From Candidatus Poribacteria bacterium (lineage in GTDB: Bacteria; Poribacteria; WGA-4E; WGA-3G): DNA of 6,701 bases. The notes beneath the pieces were generated by a model. The model was given only the letters and a program-made list of their open reading frames with translations. It had not been told where the DNA came from and searched no databases. Of this stretch, positions 1-6,039 are shown piece by piece (within the stretch, counting starts at the first letter, position 1; the number at the start of each line of letters is the position of its first letter). The stretch is from the NCBI GenBank assembly GCA_028824575.1, contig JAPPDN010000266.1, positions 1-6,701 on the forward strand. Direction: 5' to 3'. The translations under genes were made by a program, and so were the position numbers.

Positions 1-1196
1 GGGAAGGATTCAGTCTTGGGTTGCCAGAACGTCATAAACTGCCCAGGCGCGGCTTCCCGCAACGCTGCCTCTGCGGGGGCATATTCTTCTTTTGCTAAAC
101 CGTAATTGTTTCTCACCGCATCCCAGACCATAGCACCGTTTGTACGGCACCCAAACATGAAGGGACGGTTGATGCCGTCATACATAGCGTTGGCGAATCC
201 CTCTGGGTCAAGTGTGTCTCCATCGGTTGATACCATGTTGACGAAACTGGTGCCGAGACTGAGCAAATCTCCAGCAACAGGTACTTTCGCCTGCGGATTA
301 TCACCGGAGCCCGCGATGACAGCGCAGCGACCCTCAAAGCCGTATTTCTCTATGTAATACGCCGCGAGATTACCGACGACGGAATCTGGTCGCACGAGCG
401 TCGGCAATTTCGATTGAAATTCTTCCACGTCTCCCGGTAATCCGTGCGCGGTTGCTGTCAGCAATGCAGGGTCCCACGTCTTTGAACGGTAGTTCATGAG
501 CGACATGCCGCAGGCGTTCCCGTAGTCGATAGGGACGGTTGCGTTGCCGGTTAGCACCGCTGGGATAAAACTGCTAATCAATTGGATTTTTGCTGTCGCG
601 GCGTAGTGTTCTGGGAACTGTTCCCCGACGCGCCGCATGACAGTCCCCGTGAACCGCAGCGGCGCATCGGACCCTGAAAGGTTAATCATCTCCGCTTTCC
701 CACCGACACCGTTTCGGACGGCATCGGTTTGCGCGACGGTATTCGCGGTCATCCAAATTGGGGCGTTCGGATATGCGAACGCGTCCTTGAGTAAGGTTTG
801 CAAGTCGCGTTCATCTTCTTTGAAATTTTGGAAACTCGCCAGCTGCGCCAAAAGCGCGTCAGCGTCACCGTTCAGATAGACGTGTCCGTGTTGTTGTCCG
901 GACGTGTTGATGAGGAGAATAGATTCAAGTGGCACGCCTGCCTCGCGCATGTCGGAAAACATCGTATCAAGCGAAGCGAGGTACATCAACGGTGGTTGTT
1001 CGGCTTCACCTTCTTCTCTCGGTGGTAAGATATAGTCCTCTCCGATACCGAATTGGTTAAGTCGTGCGTCGGCGCGGTAATCGAGCGAGTGCTCAAAGCA
1101 TTTCTCCGCTGTGTCTATATCAATAACGACAGCAGATAGACTCTGCGTGCTTGAATCCAAACCAAGGGCAAGGCGTGGATGTTTGCGATCAGTCAC
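1..1196 (-). CDS. xylB: Xylulokinase, FGGY carbohydrate kinase family (C-terminus beyond the window)
   Basis: An ATP-dependent sugar kinase, most likely converting D-xylulose to D-xylulose 5-phosphate for the pentose phosphate pathway in the cytoplasm. About 398 codons are present without interruption. FGGY kinases usually have about 490-550 residues, so the last part of the second domain is missing off the left edge. Visible motifs are the N-terminal phosphate motif LGLDSSTQS (residues 11-19), the xylulokinase signature SGQQHG (99-104), PIWM (146-149), DYGNACGM with probable catalytic base D224, and the second-domain motifs GDNPQA (298-303) and SLGTS (313-317). SGQQHG resembles eukaryotic xylulokinases more than E. 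coli XylB (SGQMHG). The start is GTG at 1196. It is preceded by AAGGAAAAGGAA, and upstream codons in this frame offer no ATG. The gene lies 81 nt downstream of a small gene and may have its own promoter. The FGGY family is certain; xylulose as substrate is likely but inferred from motifs. Confidence 0.88.
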   Translation of the reverse strand, partial: MTDRKHPRLALGLDSSTQSLSAVVIDIDTAEKCFEHSLDYRADARLNQFGIGEDYILPPREEGEAEQPPLMYLASLDTMFSDMREAGVPLESILLINTSGQQHGHVYLNGDADALLAQLASFQNFKEDERDLQTLLKDAFAYPNAPIWMTANTVAQTDAVRNGVGGKAEMINLSGSDAPLRFTGTVMRRVGEQFPEHYAATAKIQLISSFIPAVLTGNATVPIDYGNACGMSLMNYRSKTWDPALLTATAHGLPGDVEEFQSKLPTLVRPDSVVGNLAAYYIEKYGFEGRCAVIAGSGDNPQAKVPVAGDLLSLGTSFVNMVSTDGDTLDPEGFANAMYDGINRPFMFGCRTNGAMVWDAVRNNYGLAKEEYAPAEAALREAAPGQFMTFWQPKTESF

Positions 1197-1218
1197 TGAA
1201 ATAATTTCCTTTTCCTTT

Positions 1219-1248
1219 GTTATATTGAAGTCTATGACTCTATACCAA
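1219..1248 (-). promoter_or_regulatory. Possible sigma70-type promoter for the xylulokinase gene
   Basis: On the minus strand TTGGTA (1243-1248, 4 of 6 matches to the -35 consensus) is followed after 18 bases by TATAAC (1219-1224, 5 of 6 matches to the -10). The -10 ends 22 bases before the GTG start, which would give a short leader that still holds the AAGGAA ribosome binding site. This is a pattern match only, and sigma factor preferences of this organism are unknown. Confidence 0.33.
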
Positions 1249-1261
1249 CTATCCGGCTCAA

Positions 1262-1583
1262 TTCTCTCTTTAACCTATTATTCGTTGCCGTTCATGCCTA
1301 AGGTGCGAGCGAACGCCTCGAATGTTTCTGCACGTAAAGCCTCCTGATGCAACTCTTGAAGACGTTGCAAATCTTGAATGCTTTCTAATGCGGGTCTAAG
1401 AGCCTGAACAGCACGGCCATCAAACTTAAACTCAAGAACCTCAAAGAGAGACTTAGTAGCGTTTTGTCGCGCGCCCTGTTCGGCACCTTGTTGTAACCCG
1501 CGTTCGTAGTGTTCTTTTCCTGCTGTCTCTAAGAAATGTTGATAGACTGAAGATTCTTGCATGACTGCCTCCGATAAAAAGCT
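1262..1583 (-). repeat. Duplicated gene cassette, left copy
   Basis: This copy spans the small gene at 1278-1562 with its flanks. Upstream, the segment ACTGAAGA-to-AAAAAGC (1546-1582) matches 1890-1926 with two substitutions, including the GGAGG ribosome binding site and the run before it. Downstream, TAATAG plus about ten bases is also shared with the right copy. The offset between copies is 344 bp at the start codons and 368 bp at the stops. The 24-bp difference equals the eight extra GxxQ-region codons in this copy. It is an ancient, diverged tandem duplication. Confidence 0.7.
1278..1562 (-). CDS. Small helical protein of unknown function, tandem paralogue 1 (94 aa)
   Basis: A 94-residue soluble protein that I cannot assign to a named function. 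It begins MQESSVYQ, followed by a charged helical stretch with three GxxQ tetrapeptides (GLQQ, GAEQ, GARQ at 22-33), then SLFEVLEFKFD (38-48) and an amphipathic helical C-terminus ending in RTLGMNGNE. There is no signal peptide or membrane segment. It is clearly paralogous to the gene at 1646-1906 (same start, LEFKFD core and end), which lacks eight residues of the GxxQ run. Start choice is firm: GGAGG lies five bases before the ATG. A TAA stop is followed at once by in-frame TAG. Such GxxQ/GxxxG-rich helical tails with a trailing LExF segment resemble, from memory, the C-terminal regions of Rpn/PD-(D/E)XK nuclease-like transposase proteins. No nuclease domain is present here, so this link is inference only. 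Confidence 0.72.
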   Translation of the reverse strand: MQESSVYQHFLETAGKEHYERGLQQGAEQGARQNATKSLFEVLEFKFDGRAVQALRPALESIQDLQRLQELHQEALRAETFEAFARTLGMNGNE

Positions 1584-1630
1584 ACCAATTGCTTGATGCG
1601 GATGAATTAAACCGCCACTTCAGGGGGCAA

Positions 1631-1927
1631 GGTCTCCTTAATCTATTACTCGTTGTTGTTTAGGTCTAAAGTGCGGATGAATGCCTCAAGACTTTGTGCT
1701 TGTAGTGCTGCATCAAGTAACTGTTGAAGTAGCTGCACATCATAAATAGTTTCTAATACAGGTTTTAAGGCTTGCACTGCCCCGACATCAAACTTAAACT
1801 CAAGAACCCTGAAGAGGGATTGAATCGCTGTTTGTCGCGCCCCGCGTTGATAATACTCTTCTCCGGCTGTCTCTACGAGATGTTTGTAAACTGAAGACTC
1901 TTGCATGATTGCCTCCGATAAAAAGCC
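1631..1927 (-). repeat. Duplicated gene cassette, right copy
   Basis: This is the partner of the copy at 1262-1583. Shared parts are the upstream TTTTTATCGGAGGCA segment (about 1911-1925), the coding region with an eight-codon deletion relative to the other copy, and the double stop TAATAG followed by a similar purine-rich stretch. No terminal inverted repeats or target-site duplication were seen, so I do not call it a mobile element. Confidence 0.68.
1646..1906 (-). CDS. Small helical protein of unknown function, tandem paralogue 2 (86 aa)
   Basis: An 86-residue paralogue of the adjacent downstream gene. It starts MQESSVYKHL, has a single GARQ tetrapeptide (22-25) where the other copy has three GxxQ units, then SLFRVLEFKFD (30-40), AVQALKPVLE (43-52) and a helical end reading SLEAFIRTLDLNNNE. 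There is no export signal and no recognisable catalytic motif. The ribosome binding site is strong (GGAGG, five bases before ATG), and the TAA stop is followed in frame by TAG, as in the sister gene. It starts 29 nt after the stop of the thioredoxin reductase gene, so it is probably cotranscribed with it. That placement may only reflect where the cassette inserted or duplicated. Both copies keep the core residues despite many substitutions, which suggests that they are translated and under selection. Function is unknown. Confidence 0.72.
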   Translation of the reverse strand: MQESSVYKHLVETAGEEYYQRGARQTAIQSLFRVLEFKFDVGAVQALKPVLETIYDVQLLQQLLDAALQAQSLEAFIRTLDLNNNE

Positions 1928-1935
1928 TTAGCGAA

Positions 1936-2898
1936 TCAGTTCCCCGGATAAGAGCGATTCTCCAATTCAGCGATGAATTTTTCGGAAGCGATCGCTGCCG
2001 CTGCACCCGCACCGGCAGCGGTAATCGCTTGGCGGAATACGTGGTCGTGAACATCACCCGCCGCATAAACACCGTTTATGTTTGTGCGCTGCATCTCGTC
2101 AACGATGATATATCCCTGATCGTCTGTATGTATGACATCCGTAAAGAGTGCTGTGTTCGGAATATGTCCAATAAAGATAAATACACCGTCAATCGGAAAA
2201 AGTTGCGTTTCACCGGTCTTGACGTTTTTGAGGGTCGCACCCGTCACTTTGTCGGCGTCGCCGTTTATCTCTTCGACAACGGTATCCCAGATAAACTTGA
2301 TTTTATCATTTTTGACGGCGCGTTCCTGCATAATCTGGCTTGCGCGAAGTTGATCGCGTCGATGGACGATGTAAACCTCGGAGGCGTATTTGGTTAAGAA
2401 GATGCCTTCCTCCAATGCTGCATCGCCACCGCCAACGACGATAAGCCGTTGATCTTGGAAGAAAAACCCGTCACAAGTGGCACAGTAAGAGACCCCGCGT
2501 CCGCCATATCCCTCTTCACCGGGGATGTCGAGTGTACGCGGTGAAGCACCGGTGCATATAATCACAGACTTCGCACGGTATTCTTTCTCGTAGGTCGTAA
2601 CAGCAAACGGATGTTGCGAGAAGTCAACCGCTGTTACGGTATCGAATTTGACTTCGGTACCGAACCGTTCTGCCTGTTCTTGCATACCCTGTATAAAGAC
2701 CCCTGCCTCGTTACCGAAGAAGCCGGGATAGTTCTCCAAGTCAAGCGTCAAAGAGAGTTGTCCGCCGAGTGCATCTCCTGTAATAAGAACAGGTTCAAGC
2801 ATTGCACGAGATGTATAGACCCCTGCGGCGAAACCGGCAGTCCCGCCGCCAATAATCACGATATTTCGATCTTCTATGTTGTTTGTATTGGTTTCCAT
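1936..2898 (-). CDS. trxB: Thioredoxin-disulfide reductase (NADPH, FAD)
   Basis: A low-molecular-weight flavoprotein of 320 residues, the usual length for bacterial TrxB. It passes electrons from NADPH through FAD and a redox disulfide to thioredoxin in the cytoplasm. Motifs in order are the FAD-binding IIGGGTAG (15-22), GGQL (45-48), ENYPGF (55-60), TGASPR (116-121), the redox-active CATC (139-142), the NADPH-binding GGGDAALEE (156-164), HRRDQLRA (179-186, the NADPH-phosphate signature HRRDxxRA), and the C-terminal FAD motif VYAAGDV (277-283) followed by FRQAITAAG. All key residues are present. The start is the only Met before the FAD fold. No good Shine-Dalgarno sequence precedes it; the 20 bases upstream are A/T-rich. 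No thioredoxin gene is in the window. A ferredoxin/flavodoxin-NADP reductase of the TrxR-like type is excluded by the CATC pair. Confidence 0.94.
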   Translation of the reverse strand: METNTNNIEDRNIVIIGGGTAGFAAGVYTSRAMLEPVLITGDALGGQLSLTLDLENYPGFFGNEAGVFIQGMQEQAERFGTEVKFDTVTAVDFSQHPFAVTTYEKEYRAKSVIICTGASPRTLDIPGEEGYGGRGVSYCATCDGFFFQDQRLIVVGGGDAALEEGIFLTKYASEVYIVHRRDQLRASQIMQERAVKNDKIKFIWDTVVEEINGDADKVTGATLKNVKTGETQLFPIDGVFIFIGHIPNTALFTDVIHTDDQGYIIVDEMQRTNINGVYAAGDVHDHVFRQAITAAGAGAAAAIASEKFIAELENRSYPGN

Positions 2899-3083
2899 AA
2901 TTTTAAATTTTGCGCCAAGCGTTAACTTACGGCATATAGTTTTCGTAGGTTGGGTTGAGCAGTAAAGACCCTCTATTTGTGCAGGAAGTTGTGCCTTTTC
3001 ATGAATCGTTGATATAGATAGATGTCGCGAAACCCAACAAACCCATGTGTTGGAAGTAAAAAGCGTTGGGTTTTACTCGCTCT
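2899..3083. repeat. Intergenic region with TTGGGTT/AACCCAA repeat motifs
   Basis: The 185-bp gap between the Ldh_2 gene and trxB carries three copies of one motif in both orientations: TTGGGTT at 2950-2956, AAACCCAAC at 3030-3038 and GTTGGGTTT at 3065-3073. The last two form a perfect 9-bp inverted repeat around 26 bases. Within that, CCAACA (3034-3039) can instead pair with TGTTGG (3048-3053). No T-tract follows on either strand, so it is not a standard intrinsic terminator. It looks like a dispersed intergenic repeat rather than a gene. The trxB promoter must lie here or upstream, but I see no convincing hexamers. Confidence 0.5.
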
Positions 3084-4061
3084 TTAGAACGGCAGCGAAA
3101 TGCCAACGCGTTCCGCAACTGTTTTCAACTGTGTCTGATGTCCTTCACCAATCGGGATGCCGATTTCAGCCCATTCCTGTTCACGTTCCCATTCTAAGCC
3201 GCCGGGCAGATCTGATCGGTCATACCCCGGTGCCGGTTGCATCTGTCGCGCGTCGTGAATGTGTTGGTCGATCTCCGCTTTATACTCGTCAATCGGTCGG
3301 AATCGGGAAATGTCAATCGCTGCAATGAAAGCCCCTTGATTGGCGCCTTCCCAGATTGTTGGCGGATCTGGCGGCTTATCGAATAGCCAGATGCCTGCCA
3401 TAAACCCACCGAGCGCATGGCTCACGTGACTCAAACCCAACATCTTGAAGAACGCAGCAGGACTCTGTTCAAACGCCTGTTCCAACGGCAGTTTGGCATC
3501 AATGCCGGTTGCCATATCGACGACTATGGGTGGCTGGTTGCCTGCTGGAATCGCAAAACTCATCGGCGAAGCACCCGTTGCGGTGGCAACCGTACTCCCG
3601 GGACCGTGTCGAAAACGGTGGCAAGAGACCGCAAACCCGGCGCAGTCCACTTCAAGCGCGAGCCGTGTATATTTGCCTGCACTCCCGAAGTGGAAGTGGT
3701 TCCGGCTCGTTGCGGCACCGAGTCCCATCTCTTTGGCTTTTTTGACCGCTGCTTGTGCGGCATGATACGCGGCAAAATGCCCCATGCCGCCATCGCCGTC
3801 GTAGACTGCTGTCGTCGGGGATTCATCGATGCAGCGGACGTTTGGACGTGGATTTACTTTGCCGTCAAGCATCATCCCGACGTATCCCGGTGTTTGTTGT
3901 GTGCCGTGACTGAACACACCGCGCAAATCGGTGAGAACGAGTAGGCGCGCTATATGCGCAGCGTCCGCCTCCGAGGTGCCTGCTTTCTGGAAGGCTTCAC
4001 TGATGAACCCTCGCATTACATCTGGCATCACGCGGATAAATTCTTTCGGTACTACATTCAT
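3084..4061 (-). CDS. Ldh_2-family (malate/lactate/ureidoglycolate dehydrogenase type) oxidoreductase, compact form
   Basis: An NAD(P)-dependent 2-hydroxyacid dehydrogenase of the Ldh_2/YlbC/ComC superfamily, unrelated to Rossmann-type lactate dehydrogenases. Its likely role is oxidation or reduction of a 2-hydroxy acid or a related imine; the substrate cannot be told. Diagnostic stretches are DLRGVFSHGTQ (45-55, with the family's conserved Asp, Arg and Ser-His-Gly), YDGDGGMGH (87-95), SRNHFHFGSAGKYT (119-132, family form SNHFGxAGxY), ASPMSFAIPAG (164-174) and VDMATG (181-186). FFKMLGL (204-210) appears to take the place of the usual GGYKGYGL. At 325 residues it is shorter than the typical 330-360. 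Only about 30 residues separate VDMAT from LGGFMAG, where other members carry a GWALDxxGxPTxDP-like loop. The ATG at 4061 has AAGGAAAG upstream, and the leader is part of a duplicated segment. It is flanked by gaps on both sides, so it is probably a single-gene unit. Confidence 0.88.
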   Translation of the reverse strand: MNVVPKEFIRVMPDVMRGFISEAFQKAGTSEADAAHIARLLVLTDLRGVFSHGTQQTPGYVGMMLDGKVNPRPNVRCIDESPTTAVYDGDGGMGHFAAYHAAQAAVKKAKEMGLGAATSRNHFHFGSAGKYTRLALEVDCAGFAVSCHRFRHGPGSTVATATGASPMSFAIPAGNQPPIVVDMATGIDAKLPLEQAFEQSPAAFFKMLGLSHVSHALGGFMAGIWLFDKPPDPPTIWEGANQGAFIAAIDISRFRPIDEYKAEIDQHIHDARQMQPAPGYDRSDLPGGLEWEREQEWAEIGIPIGEGHQTQLKTVAERVGISLPF

Positions 4062-4065
4062 TTTT

Positions 4066-4157
4066 TTAACTTTCCTTGCGGTTAACTAACGAAGGTTTGA
4101 ACTATTGAAGTGCCTTTCTTAAATCCGCTCTCCACTTCGTTACGAGCTACGGTTTTT
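4066..4157 (-). repeat. Direct repeat copy A: leader of the Ldh_2 gene
   Basis: About 92 bp that matches 4171-4262 at a constant 105-bp offset, with roughly 14 mismatches by hand count (about 85%). Positions 4120-4150 are identical to 4225-4255 over 31 bases. The copy ends, in the direction of transcription, with CCGCAAGGAAAGTTAA directly before the Ldh_2 start codon, so it supplies the gene's ribosome binding region. A variable 14-base block (4082-4095) holds most of the differences. Confidence 0.85.
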
Positions 4158-4170
4158 TGGTCTTATATTT

Positions 4171-4262
4171 TTAATTTTCCTTGCGGAGAAACGCCGTAGA
4201 TTTGAACCATTGATGTGCCTTCCATAAATCCGCTCTCCACTTCGTTACGAGCTACAGTTTTT
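4171..4262 (-). repeat. Direct repeat copy B, upstream of copy A
   Basis: This is the second copy of the 92-bp repeat. It ends with CCGCAAGGAAAATTAA, the same purine-rich ribosome-binding-like sequence as copy A, but is followed by AAATATAAGACC rather than a start codon and gene. A 15-codon reading frame on the minus strand (MVQIYGVSPQGKLKI) ends at its left edge. The equivalent frame in copy A has no ATG and is broken, so I do not regard it as a gene. The 13 bases between copies (4158-4170) are A/T-rich. Confidence 0.85.
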
Positions 4263-4373
4263 GTTTCTGTAACCAAAGATGGTAGCCTTCATTCTCACTG
4301 CGAAGCAAGCGTAGGCGGATATGAGAGAAAACCGCCAACAAACCAATCACTGTATCTAACGCCTTGCGAATAA
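4263..4373. other. Gene-free stretch downstream of the methyltransferase pair
   Basis: Together with the two direct repeats this makes a 312-bp region without a gene. Here I see no T-tract terminator and no clear promoter hexamers. A 32-codon GTG-started frame on the minus strand (4252-4350) has a hydrophobic first third but no family resemblance, and only AAGG about 11 bases ahead. I treat it as unsupported. Confidence 0.4.
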
Positions 4374-5192
4374 TTAAAAGGTCAAACGTGGAATGCCATC
4401 AACAATCCGATAGGACTGTTCGCACATTTTGCAGTGGAGACTGTGTGCTTCCCACGTAATCTCACCTTTACACTGCGGACAGACGAGAATTTCTTGCAAT
4501 GTTTTCGTCTGACGACTTTTACCGCTTGCGAAAAGCGATTTTGCACGGGAAACGATGCCCCGCGGCACTGCGCTTTTAAGAAGCAGTAACCACTCATTAT
4601 GTCTCGGAATATTATTGTCTAATGCGGCAAGCCTGTCAAGCGTATCGGGGCATTCTAAATCCAGTGCTGACTCATGGTCGAGAAGTATTTTATAGTCTAT
4701 TTCATTTTCCCATTCGTATTGGACCAAGAAGAGGTTATGATGCGTAATATGGAACCGCTTCCAATGCTTATCTGTTACCGCCAACCTGTGAAAAAGTTGC
4801 CCGAATTGGGATTTTTTTTCATTCTTCCGTAGCATCAAACAGCCATCGATCAAGTTGACGACCCAGTTGTGGTAGTGCCATCCGTAGATTCGCTCCCCTA
4901 TTTCAGACGGCGTTTCAATGTAGCCACGGCATGCAACGCGCTCCAATTCAGCGATGAGTTGTGCCGGGTCCTCAACGTGTTCCAATACGTGTGAGCAGAT
5001 AACATAGTCGAACGTCCGATCTGCGAAAGGCAGGAACTGCCCATCTGCTTCCACCATGGGGCGGTCGGTAACGATTGCTCCACCGCGCTGTTCGTCATCG
5101 CCTATGAATTTATCGCACAAGACATCCGAGCGTGCTTTCGGATTGTGACCGCTCCCTATCTCTAAGACAAAATCGTTCGGTCGAATGTTCAT
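4374..5192 (-). CDS. Class I SAM-dependent methyltransferase with C-terminal Trm112-like zinc domain
   Basis: A predicted cytoplasmic methyltransferase of 272 residues. The N-terminal Rossmann-like fold shows motif I VLEIGSGHNP (9-18), ADGQFLPF (49-56) and the post-motif SHVLEHVEDP (67-76), typical of the Methyltransf_11 group. The middle (about 95-205) is rich in His and Trp and not assignable. The C-terminus (about 232-272) has CPQC (238-241), CKMC (254-257) and YRIVDGIPRL (261-270). That is the Trm112/UPF0434 zinc-ribbon pattern of two CxxC pairs before Y-x-I-x-D-G-I-P. Trm112 normally acts as a small activator of methyltransferases; here it is in cis. I start at the ATG overlapping the previous gene's TGA (ATGA), which implies translational coupling. 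An upstream in-frame ATG at 5294 would overlap that gene by 106 bp and add 34 residues unlike the family. The methyl acceptor is unknown; a metabolite, glycan or lipid is as likely as RNA. Confidence 0.87.
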   Translation of the reverse strand: MNIRPNDFVLEIGSGHNPKARSDVLCDKFIGDDEQRGGAIVTDRPMVEADGQFLPFADRTFDYVICSHVLEHVEDPAQLIAELERVACRGYIETPSEIGERIYGWHYHNWVVNLIDGCLMLRKNEKKSQFGQLFHRLAVTDKHWKRFHITHHNLFLVQYEWENEIDYKILLDHESALDLECPDTLDRLAALDNNIPRHNEWLLLLKSAVPRGIVSRAKSLFASGKSRQTKTLQEILVCPQCKGEITWEAHSLHCKMCEQSYRIVDGIPRLTF

Positions 5193-6016
5193 TTTTCGAC
5201 GACCATAGTGATATAAGGACTCAGGTACGGAAACGTACCAGCGATGATTCTGCCCTTTACACCAAATCCGACGGCTTTCTTGATGATCGTGCACCCGTGT
5301 GATCGGAAAAATTGGGCGAGATCAATCGGACTGGCGTAGTATGCGCTGTCTGAATCGCCACCGATGGCATCCGCCTGTAAATCGGGTTCACGGTAAATAA
5401 AATGTGGTGTTTTCGTCAAGAACCGTTTTTGGACATAAAGTCTACAGTTTCGCGTGAATTGCTGCAGTGCCTGCCGTTTGGTTTCACCCCAGACAGGTCT
5501 ACCGGGTTTGCCGGACATGAGATTGAGCCAGTCAAGCAGTGGGATTAAGGGTGAACAGAGGTTCGGTCCTGAGATCACAATGCGTCCGCCCTTGCGTACG
5601 ACCCGCGTCATTTCGGTCAAGGCTGTTTCCACGTCAGGTAGATGTTCGACCAATTCGTTTGAACAGATAACATTGAAGGATTCACTTTCAAAAGGGAGTT
5701 CCATCACGTCACAGACTTGGTATCGGAGCCGCGGATTTTCCCAGTCTTGTGCTTCTTCAAGAAAGAGCGAAGAAATATCGGTGCCGACAACATCGAACTC
5801 TGCCTGATTCAGCAGCCGCGCGGAGATACCGTTCCCACACCCGAGGTCGAGTATCTTGGAACGCGGGGGTGCGTAACGGATTACCAATTCTACGTAGTGT
5901 CGGAGGTAGGCTTCATCGTGTGCAGCCAAGAGATTCTTATAGGTTTCCGATGTTTCGTAAAATTCGCGCATCCGTTGACGGATTGGCGATGATGTTTCGG
6001 GCATCGACGTTTCCAT
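5189..6016 (-). CDS. Class I SAM-dependent methyltransferase
   Basis: A 275-residue methyltransferase of the Methyltransf_11 (UbiE-like) fold, transferring a methyl group from S-adenosylmethionine to an unknown acceptor. Motif I is ILDLGCGNG (55-63), the acidic residue ending strand 2 is D80 in VVGTD, the adenine-contact region is CDVMELPFESESF (102-114), and SNELVEHLPD (119-128) resembles the usual xxxLEHxxD stretch. GGRIVISGPN (143-152) forms the following strand. The later segment, including GGDSDSAYYASPIDLAQFF (about 219-237), resembles sequences seen in small-molecule or glycan methyltransferases. The gene starts at ATG 6016 with only a weak GGA eight bases ahead; Met5 is a possible alternative. 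Its stop overlaps the start of the second methyltransferase, so the two are a coupled pair. The two proteins are not close duplicates: apart from shared fold motifs their sequences differ, suggesting different acceptors or successive steps. Confidence 0.87.
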   Translation of the reverse strand: METSMPETSSPIRQRMREFYETSETYKNLLAAHDEAYLRHYVELVIRYAPPRSKILDLGCGNGISARLLNQAEFDVVGTDISSLFLEEAQDWENPRLRYQVCDVMELPFESESFNVICSNELVEHLPDVETALTEMTRVVRKGGRIVISGPNLCSPLIPLLDWLNLMSGKPGRPVWGETKRQALQQFTRNCRLYVQKRFLTKTPHFIYREPDLQADAIGGDSDSAYYASPIDLAQFFRSHGCTIIKKAVGFGVKGRIIAGTFPYLSPYITMVVEK

Positions 6017-6039
6017 TATATCGTCCAGTTTTGAAGGAT

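Noticed and set aside
1262..1927. An insertion sequence or toxin-antitoxin pair
   Set aside because: There are no terminal inverted repeats, target duplications or transposase motifs. The two genes are paralogues of each other, unlike a toxin and its antitoxin.
1909..2397. A 162-codon open frame on the plus strand
   Set aside because: It is entirely antisense to trxB, whose every family motif is intact. The translated plus-strand product has low-complexity composition and no recognisable domain.
3417..3944. A 175-codon plus-strand frame antisense to the Ldh_2 gene
   Set aside because: It is rich in Cys, Arg and His as expected for the antisense of a coding gene, and it lies within a clearly real gene.
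4177..4224. A possible 15-codon upstream peptide inside repeat copy B (MVQIYGVSPQGKLKI)
   Set aside because: The matching frame in copy A has no ATG and a different, early-stopping sequence, so coding is not conserved between the copies.
4066..4262. A CRISPR array
   Set aside because: There are only two units of about 92 bp, with a diverged block inside each rather than short repeats with unique spacers, and no cas gene nearby.
4252..4350. A 32-codon GTG-started minus-strand frame with a hydrophobic first third (VIGLLAVFSHIRLRLL)
   Set aside because: There is only a weak AAGG far ahead, a rare start, no family resemblance, and its stop falls inside a repeat copy. It is most likely chance.
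5193..5294. A longer form of the second methyltransferase starting at ATG 5294 (306 residues)
   Set aside because: It would overlap the first methyltransferase by 106 bp, and the added 34 residues have no fold similarity. The ATG in the ATGA overlap at 5192 begins just ahead of motif I.
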